Source of the DNA: JACDQM01 sp044373315
GTDB lineage: Bacteria; Pseudomonadota; Gammaproteobacteria; Burkholderiales; Burkholderiaceae_C
Length of the DNA stretch: 20,192 bases
Assembly: GCF_044373315.1 (NCBI RefSeq)
Contig: NZ_JBILQK010000071.1
Span: forward strand, 1 to 20,192
Reading direction: 5' to 3'
The notes beneath the pieces are model-generated. The model worked only from the letters and a program-made list of their open reading frames with translations. It was not told where the DNA came from and ran no database searches. Below are positions 15,719 through 20,192 of this stretch, piece after piece (within the stretch, counting starts at the first letter, position 1; every line of letters starts with the position of its first letter). Made by a program: the position numbers and the translations under genes.

Positions 15719-16695
15719 GCGCTTGCCTTGAAATGGTCAAAGCCCGCAGGCTGCTCAGGCAAGACCTGGCCCTGCGCATCGATCAGGCGCAGCCCGAGTT
15801 CGGCGTCCAGCTGGCCCACGCGCGTGACACGCGTGCCGCTGGCGGTGGAAGCGGCCTGCACGGCGGCGCGCGCCGAAGCTGGCGCGCTGAAGATCAGCTC
15901 GTAATCATCACCTCCGGCCAGCGTGCACAGGCGCTGCAGCGCCAGCGGCTGCTTCAGCAAAGCTGGGCCGCGCGGCAGTGCATCAGCCTGCACCGTGGCG
16001 CCCAGGTTTGAGCGCTTCAGCACATGGCCCAGGTCACCCGCAAAGCCATCCGACACATCGATGGCGCTGCGGGCCACACCGCGCAGCGCCTGGCCCAGCG
16101 CCACACGCGGCTGCGGCTGCTCCATCGCACGGCGCGCCAGCGCAAAGTCTTCGCCGCTCAGCTGCACCGTGCCGCGAAAGGCCTCCAGCGCCAGCCGCGC
16201 ATCGCCCAGCGTGCCCGACACATATAAGTCATCGCCCGCCTGCGCGCCACTGCGCAGCAGCGCCGTGCCGGCCGGCGCCTCGCCCATCACGGTGATACAG
16301 ATGTTCAGCGGCCCGGCCGTGGTATCGCCGCCCACCAGTGCGATGCCGTGTGCATCAGCCAGCGCAAACAGTCCGCGCGCAAAGCCTTCAAGAAACACCT
16401 CATCCGCCCGCGGCAGCGCCAGCGCCAGCGTGAAGGCCCGCGGCGTGGCGCCGCAGGCCGCCAGGTCCGACAGGTTCACCGCCAGCGCCTTGTGGCCCAG
16501 CCGATCCGGCGCCACGGTCGAGAGGAAATGCCGGCCCTCGACCAGCATGTCGGTCGAGACAAGCCACTGCGCGCCTGGCGTCGGGCTAAGCACGGCGCAG
16601 TCGTCGCCGATCCCCAGGGCCACGGTGGCGCCTGGCTGCGCTGGCGGCTGCGGGTCCCGTGTGAAAAAGCGTTTGATGAGATCGAATTCACCCAT
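15715..16695 (-). CDS. thiL: Thiamine-monophosphate kinase
   Basis: 326 residues, the usual length. ThiL phosphorylates thiamine monophosphate with ATP to give the active cofactor thiamine diphosphate. Motifs in order: MGEFDLIKRFF at the N-terminus, GIGDDCAVL, STDMLVEGRHF, AVNLSDLAACGATPRA, LVGGDTT, SAIDVSDGFAGDLGHV and GGDDYELIF, which carry the aspartates that bind Mg2+ and ATP. All are intact. No strong ribosome site is visible before the ATG at 16695. It is the first gene of the minus-strand cluster thiL-pgpA-cinA-ghrA, so a promoter should lie in the 16696-17000 region; none stands out. Confidence 0.97.
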   Translation of the reverse strand: MGEFDLIKRFFTRDPQPPAQPGATVALGIGDDCAVLSPTPGAQWLVSTDMLVEGRHFLSTVAPDRLGHKALAVNLSDLAACGATPRAFTLALALPRADEVFLEGFARGLFALADAHGIALVGGDTTAGPLNICITVMGEAPAGTALLRSGAQAGDDLYVSGTLGDARLALEAFRGTVQLSGEDFALARRAMEQPQPRVALGQALRGVARSAIDVSDGFAGDLGHVLKRSNLGATVQADALPRGPALLKQPLALQRLCTLAGGDDYELIFSAPASARAAVQAASTASGTRVTRVGQLDAELGLRLIDAQGQVLPEQPAGFDHFKASA

Positions 16696-16733
16696 GGGGT
16701 GGCATTGTCGTCGCAGCCCGCGATCAGCTCAGG

Positions 16734-16946
16734 TCAACCCGAGCGCCTGCGACGCCGCGCCGCCGCCAGGTCCAGCCAGAGCGTGATGCCAGCGCAGGCC
16801 GCAGTGAACCCGGCGATGGGCGCCGCCGAGGCTTCCTCCAGGCTCCACCGGGCCATCCAGGGATGGCGCTGGTCATACCAGAGCTGGCGGCGCACATGGC
16901 GCTGGCCCGCGCTGGGCAGGTCCGCCTCGCAGGCTTGCAGCGTGTC
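16734..16946 (-). pseudogene. Unrecognised C-terminal fragment after an in-frame amber codon
   Basis: An open frame of 70 codons begins directly after the TAG at 16947-16949 and ends at a TGA at 16734. It reads DTLQACEADLPSAGQRHVRR, then QLWYDQRHPWMARW, then a likely membrane segment (AAPIAGFTAACAGITLWLDL) and the basic tail RRRRRSG. About 87% of codons end in G or C, which argues that it is or was coding. It has no good start codon of its own: the first ATG lies at codon 34, and a GTG at codon 18 lacks a ribosome site. It is in the same frame as the reading frame upstream of the amber codon. The family is not recognised. It could be the tail of a broken gene, a readthrough product, or a small gene with a rare start. 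Confidence 0.4.
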
Positions 16947-17138
16947 CTACCGAATCTGGTTCACCAACTCATACGAGGCCTCCGGCCCGCCGCGTGGCAT
17001 CGGCACATGGGCGTAGGTCTTGCGAATGAAGGCGGTCTTGCTGGCGTCAGCAGAAAAATTCTTTTGCTTGCCGATGTCGAAATCCGGATAGTCGGCGGCG
17101 TCTTGGGTAAGGGTGCCAGCGCAGCGGGCGCTACCCAT
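16947..17138 (-). CDS. Unrecognised small ORF ending in TAG, possible front half of a split gene
   Basis: 63 residues from the ATG at 17138 (MGSARCAGTLTQDAADYPDF) to the amber codon at 16947 (ending ASYELVNQIR). About three quarters of codons end in G or C, fewer than in neighbouring genes but above random. No ribosome site is visible before the ATG, and the frame remains open upstream as far as the DGPF gene region, so the true start is uncertain. It has no signal peptide or membrane segment. The same frame resumes after the amber codon (16734-16946). Without comparative data I cannot say whether this is a complete small protein or the front of a 134-codon gene with a nonsense mutation. Confidence 0.35.
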   Translation of the reverse strand: MGSARCAGTLTQDAADYPDFDIGKQKNFSADASKTAFIRKTYAHVPMPRGGPEASYELVNQIR

Positions 17139-17187
17139 CGTGAAGGGGGCTGGCGGCTTGTCGCCTGGTTTGGCCGGTGACGCCGCC

Positions 17188-17213
17188 TGTCCTCTACCCT
17201 TCGTTTCATCGTT
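17188..17213 (+). promoter_or_regulatory. ECF-sigma-like promoter of the DGPF gene
   Basis: TGTCCT (17188-17193), 16 bases, then CGTT (17210-17213) resembles the TGTC...CG layout of ECF promoters, with a start about 20-25 bases before the ribosome site GGAGA (17229-17233). ECF42 factors are reported to control genes of the adjacent DGPF proteins, which makes autoregulation likely. A second, less well placed candidate is TGTCGC (17159-17164) with CGCC 16 bases later. Confidence 0.35.
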
Positions 17214-17240
17214 CCCAGAACTCTTTTTGGAGAATTCACC

Positions 17241-17603
17241 ATGCAATACATGTTCTTGCTCTACAGCACACCAGAGGCAGAGCCCGTCTACGGAACGCCC
17301 GAGTTCCAGGCCATGATGGCCGACTTCGCCGCCTTCAGCGAGAAAGCCAAGACCGATGGCGTTTTGCGCGGCGGTGAAGGCTTGCAAGGTATCGAAACCG
17401 CCACCTCCATCAAAGTGCGCGGCGGCAAGGTCGAAACCATGGACGGCCCGTTTGCCGAAACCCGCGAACACTTGGGCGGCTACTACGTGCTCGACGTGCC
17501 CGACCTCGACACCGCCTTGCGCTACGCGGCGCAAATGCCGGTTGCAGCATTTGGCACCGTTGAGGTGCGGCCCTTGTTGAACTACGACCCGGCCGACGCC
17601 TGA
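17241..17603 (+). CDS. YCII-related protein with DGPF motif
   Basis: 120 residues, one small alpha/beta domain of the YCII/DGPF type. The N-terminus MQYMFLLYSTPE and the motif VETMDGPFAETREHLGGYYVLDV (DGPF at 68-71) are diagnostic. The biochemical role is unknown. The family is repeatedly found next to ECF42-type sigma factors, as here: the sigma gene starts 14 bases downstream on the same strand. The ATG has GGAGA 7 bases upstream. The gene is probably transcribed by its own neighbouring sigma factor. Confidence 0.93.
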   Translation: MQYMFLLYSTPEAEPVYGTPEFQAMMADFAAFSEKAKTDGVLRGGEGLQGIETATSIKVRGGKVETMDGPFAETREHLGGYYVLDVPDLDTALRYAAQMPVAAFGTVEVRPLLNYDPADA

Positions 17604-17617
17604 TCGGTGGCAAGCGC

Positions 17618-18907
17618 ATGAGCGCCCCCGCCCAGGCCATCGCGCTTGTCCAGGCGCTGGAGAACGTCTTGCGCCACGACCGGGGGCGGCTGATGGCCGC
17701 GCTGACGCTGCGGCTCGGCTCGTTCCAGCGCGCGGAAGACGCGCTGCAAGAGGCCAGCCTGTCAGCGCTGAGTCACTGGGCGCGCGATGGCCTGCCCCAG
17801 TCGCCCCAGGGCTGGCTGATCCGAGTGGCCTTCCGCAAGGCGCTCGACCAGCTGCGCGCCGAGGGCCGCGACGGCGAGCGCGAAGCGGCTGTGCAGCTGG
17901 TCAAGGAATTGCTCGGTCAAGACGAGCCTGAGCCCATTCCTGACGAGCGGCTGCGCCTGATCTTCACTTGCTGCCACCCCGCGCTGGAACTCAAATCGCG
18001 GGTGGCGCTGACGCTGCGAACCGTTTGCGGCCTGTCCACCGGCGAGATCGCCCGTTTGTTTCTCGATCACGAGGCCACCATGGGCCAGCGGCTGAGCCGG
18101 GCCAAGACCAAGATCGCCCGCTCAGGCATTGCCTACACCGTGCCACCACCCGAGCAATGGGACGACCGGCTGCAGGCTGTTCTGACCACCGTCTACCTGA
18201 TCTTCACCACCGGCTACACCGCCGCACCCGACGAAACCCGCGACCTTTGCGGCGAAGCGCTGTTTCTGGCGCGCTTGCTGGATGCTTTGTGTCCTGAACA
18301 GCCCGAGATCGAAGGCGCGCTCGCACTGATGCTGCTGACAGATGCCCGCCGTGCGGCGCGGGTCAGCGCCTGCGGCGCGACGGTGCCACCCGCCGAACAG
18401 GATCGCCGACTCTGGCACCGCGACGTGGAAGCAGAGGGGCGGCAAAGGCTGGAGACGGCACTGCGGCGCAAACGGGCCGGGCCGTTCCAGATCAAAGCGG
18501 CGATCAGCGCTTGCCAGATGGCCGAGCCTGCGCCGGACTGGCCTCAGATTCTTCATCTGTACACGGCGCTGCTCCCTCTGGAGCCCACGCCGGTGGTGCG
18601 TATCAACCACGCGGTCGCGATGGCAGAGAACGGACTGGTGGCCGCAGCGGTGGCCACGCTAAACGAGCTGCATGAGGCACTGGCTGACTTCCAGCCCTTT
18701 CATGCGGCCCGCGCCGCCGTGCTAGCAATGGCGGGCCAGACCGACGCAGCCCAGCGGGCATACGACCAGGCCATCGCACTGGCAAGCCACGAAAGCGATC
18801 GGCGGTTTCTGGCGGCACGGGCTGGTCGATTGGCAGACAGCGCCCTACACACCCAGCCGGCGACGCCCATTCGCATTCGGAATGGAAGCAGCGCCGGCGG
18901 GATGTAA
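17618..18907 (+). CDS. ECF42-type RNA polymerase sigma factor with C-terminal extension
   Basis: 429 residues, twice the length of a simple ECF sigma factor. Region 2 lies at about 20-85 (AEDALQEASLSALSHW, then WLIRVAFRKALDQLR), the conserved link DERLRLIFTCCHPAL at 109-123, and region 4 at about 125-170 (LTLRTVCGLSTGEIARLFL). A DUF6596-like region follows (about 180-285), with VYLIFTTGY where many relatives have VYLIFNEGY, then a helical, TPR-like end (about 290-415). In studied ECF42 factors this extension is required for activity and no anti-sigma factor is encoded nearby; none is seen here. The last 25 residues, ending RIRNGSSAGGM, look unlike the compact family end and may be a variable tail. 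Confidence 0.92.
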   Translation: MSAPAQAIALVQALENVLRHDRGRLMAALTLRLGSFQRAEDALQEASLSALSHWARDGLPQSPQGWLIRVAFRKALDQLRAEGRDGEREAAVQLVKELLGQDEPEPIPDERLRLIFTCCHPALELKSRVALTLRTVCGLSTGEIARLFLDHEATMGQRLSRAKTKIARSGIAYTVPPPEQWDDRLQAVLTTVYLIFTTGYTAAPDETRDLCGEALFLARLLDALCPEQPEIEGALALMLLTDARRAARVSACGATVPPAEQDRRLWHRDVEAEGRQRLETALRRKRAGPFQIKAAISACQMAEPAPDWPQILHLYTALLPLEPTPVVRINHAVAMAENGLVAAAVATLNELHEALADFQPFHAARAAVLAMAGQTDAAQRAYDQAIALASHESDRRFLAARAGRLADSALHTQPATPIRIRNGSSAGGM

Positions 18908-19146
18908 GTCGTTTGGCTGCCCTCTGCCAATCGCCATGTTCAACGGCGACTTCGTGGGGAAGCGCTCGAGCACAACGCATAGTTCCCACCGGCGGCATTC
19001 GCTGGAGATCCAAAAACGGCAACAACTCGCTACCCAGTCATGTTGGCAGGCGTCGCCTCGCGCGCCTCTTCGTCAGTCAGCTATGGCAACTGAATGCTCT
19101 CGATGGACGGCAAGCTCACGCGAGGCTCGCGGCATCGAACGCCAGA
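18908..19146. other. Gap between convergent genes, nothing recognised
   Basis: These 239 bases separate the sigma factor gene from the DUF1993 gene; their 3' ends face each other. Short frames exist on both strands, but none has a ribosome site and coding bias or resembles a family. CGCGAGGCTCGCG at 19119-19131 is a near-perfect palindrome but has no T-run, so I do not call a terminator. Confidence 0.4.
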
Positions 19147-19659
19147 TCAGTACACGCCCATGTAGTCACGCTTGCCGATCGCGATGCCGTTGTGGCGCAG
19201 GATGTCATAGGCTGTGGTGACATGAAAGAAGAACTGCGGCAGGCCGTAGTTGGCCAGATAGGTTTGGCCGACCAGCTTCTTCTCTTTCGGTGTACCGGGA
19301 CGCAAGATGATCTCTTTGCTTTCGCTGCCTTCGAACTGCGCAGCGTTCAGGCCTTCCAGAAAGCTCACCGTCTGGTCCAGCAGCAAGTCAAGATCAGCAA
19401 AGCTCTTCTCTTGTCCCGCCTGGGCAGGGACCTCGACACCCGCCAGGCGTGCCGACACGCCACGCGCAAAGTCGGCCGCGATCTGCACCTGTTTGGCCAA
19501 GGCAAACATGTCTGGATATAGGCGCGCCTGCAGCAAGGCGTCGGGCTCAATCGAGTGGGCCGTGGCGTGCGCACTCGCCTGCGCCAGTACGGCCTTGAGC
19601 GCCAGCAGCATTTGCTTGAAGACGGGAACGGCGAAGGTATACATCGGGCTGGTGGTCAT
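19147..19659 (-). CDS. DUF1993 family protein
   Basis: 170 residues, the usual length. The N-terminus MTTSPMYTFAVPVFKQMLLAL, the middle ALLQARLYPDMFALAKQVQI and the end YLANYGLPQFFFHVTTAYDI followed by LRHNGIAIGKRDYMG are typical of DUF1993. The layout is that of a four-helix DinB-like fold: mostly helical, soluble, with no signal peptide. The biochemical role is not known. The conserved histidines (FFFHVTTAYDILRHNG) could bind metal, which is inference from the fold. AAGGA lies 6 bases before the ATG. It converges on the ECF42/DGPF pair but is on the other strand, so it is not in that operon. Confidence 0.9.
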   Translation of the reverse strand: MTTSPMYTFAVPVFKQMLLALKAVLAQASAHATAHSIEPDALLQARLYPDMFALAKQVQIAADFARGVSARLAGVEVPAQAGQEKSFADLDLLLDQTVSFLEGLNAAQFEGSESKEIILRPGTPKEKKLVGQTYLANYGLPQFFFHVTTAYDILRHNGIAIGKRDYMGVY

Positions 19660-20043
19660 GGTCGTTCCTTGTTGGTGGAAGTAGTGAAGCTGGACGGCGA
19701 CGGCATTCGAGCTGCGCTGCGCCCCGACCGTGTCGGAAGTCGAGTGGCTGTGCCATCGGCCAAGGGCGGAGGGCGGAGGGCGCGCTAAGTGTAGGGGCGC
19801 GCGAAGAGGCTCGTCACTGCGAGCGCATGATCGGCTGCGGTTGACTGGGATCCACTGTGGTCAGGGGAAGTCGGACGTCTGGCAGTCCGTTTCGTCCGGC
19901 AGATCTACGGGATCGGGGTCGCGTGGCGCCGGTTTCGACCCACTGCGATCCAAAGAACTGCGAACCACAACGCCGCAAAGCTGCCGCTATATGTTGGCGT
20001 GAGCGGCAAACAACGGCGCGCGCAGTGCCTGCGCGAGGGCAGC
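19660..20043. other. Intergenic region upstream of the DUF1993 gene, mostly unassigned
   Basis: This stretch should hold the promoter of the DUF1993 gene, but I see no convincing -35/-10 pair. It contains the GGGCGGA tandem repeat (19764-19782) and a weak stem GCCGCT...AGCGGC (about 19983-20007). Frames on both strands lack ribosome sites and family resemblance, so I do not call genes here. Confidence 0.4.
19764..19782 (+). repeat. Short tandem repeat GGGCGGA
   Basis: Two full copies of the 7-base unit GGGCGGA plus a partial third (GGGCG) lie end to end, about 105 bases upstream of the DUF1993 start. Probably a minor slippage repeat. Confidence 0.6.
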
Positions 20044-20192
20044 ATGCCGGAGAACTACCCCGAAGAGCGCCGACTGGCCCCCAAGCCACAGGCACTTGGC
20101 GCACCCCATGCCGCCGTTGCAGCTGTGTACAAGAAGCTGGCTGGAGGCGAGCTCGCAGGCTGCGTGGACGCCAAAGTTCGGTTAGTCTGGGA
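20044..20192 (+). CDS. Possible start of an unrecognised gene, cut by right edge
   Basis: From the ATG at 20044 (MPENYPEERRLAPKPQALGA) the frame stays open for 49 codons to the window edge, and GAGG stands 5 bases before the ATG. Third-position GC is moderate. The frame is also open upstream, so another start is possible. I do not recognise the protein. Being cut, it cannot be judged by length. Confidence 0.3.
   Translation, partial: MPENYPEERRLAPKPQALGAPHAAVAAVYKKLAGGELAGCVDAKVRLVW

Noticed and set aside
17139..17534. Minus-strand frame extending from the small ORF across the DGPF gene (start at 17534)
   Set aside because: This part is antisense to the conserved DGPF gene; only the portion downstream of about 17138 is free of overlap.
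19119..19131. Palindrome CGCGAGGCTCGCG as a terminator between convergent genes
   Set aside because: There is no T-run on either side and the stem can form only with a very small loop.
19730..20104. Overlapping frames on both strands near the right end
   Set aside because: No ribosome site, mixed composition and no motif; neither strand stands out as coding.
1..20192. CRISPR array, tRNA, rRNA, insertion sequence or phage genes
   Set aside because: Reading through the window I saw no spaced direct repeats, transposase motifs or RNA gene signatures.

Overview
The window looks like a chromosomal segment of a GC-rich betaproteobacterium, probably Burkholderiales of the Rubrivivax/Roseateles/Leptothrix kind. 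That placement is inference. It rests on very high third-position GC, tandem narK1-narK2 genes joined to narGHJ and preceded by narXL, a thiL-pgpA-cinA cluster, and a GDSL esterase with a PEP-CTERM surface-sorting tail. I see no tRNA, rRNA, CRISPR array, insertion sequence or prophage gene.

Positions 1-11345 (all minus strand) form one respiratory nitrate reduction locus. In transcription order it is narX (sensor kinase), narL (response regulator), narK1 (nitrate/proton symporter type), narK2 (nitrate/nitrite antiporter type), narG, narH and narJ; narJ is cut by the left edge and narI must lie beyond it. narX/narL and narG/narH overlap by 4 bases, and the remaining gaps are 10-26 bases except for the narL-narK1 gap. 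NarXL would sense nitrate, NarK1/NarK2 would bring nitrate in and pass nitrite out, and NarGH(I) would reduce nitrate at the inner face of the membrane, with NarJ maturing NarG. An FNR-type box lies exactly 41.5 bases upstream of the narX ATG, and a weaker one precedes narK1.

Positions 11346-13621 hold a promoter region and two plus-strand genes for exported proteins: an unrecognised secreted protein with two cysteines, and a GDSL esterase/lipase with a PEP-CTERM anchor. Positions 13626-16695 (minus) carry a compact housekeeping cluster: thiL (thiamine), pgpA (phosphatidylglycerol), the cinA/pncC amidase (NAD salvage) and a ghrA-like 2-hydroxyacid dehydrogenase.

Positions 16734-17138 (minus) hold an unknown reading frame split by one in-frame amber codon. 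Divergent from it, 17241-18907 (plus) encodes a DGPF/YCII protein and an ECF42-type sigma factor with a long C-terminal extension, a known gene pairing, with an ECF-like promoter in front. A DUF1993 protein (minus) faces them. The last 530 bases hold little beyond a short GC-rich tandem repeat and a possible gene start running off the right edge.

The window is mostly well-known biology. The most unusual items are a hairpin that would bury the narK1 start codon, a predicted leaderless FNR-type promoter for narX, and the amber-split reading frame.
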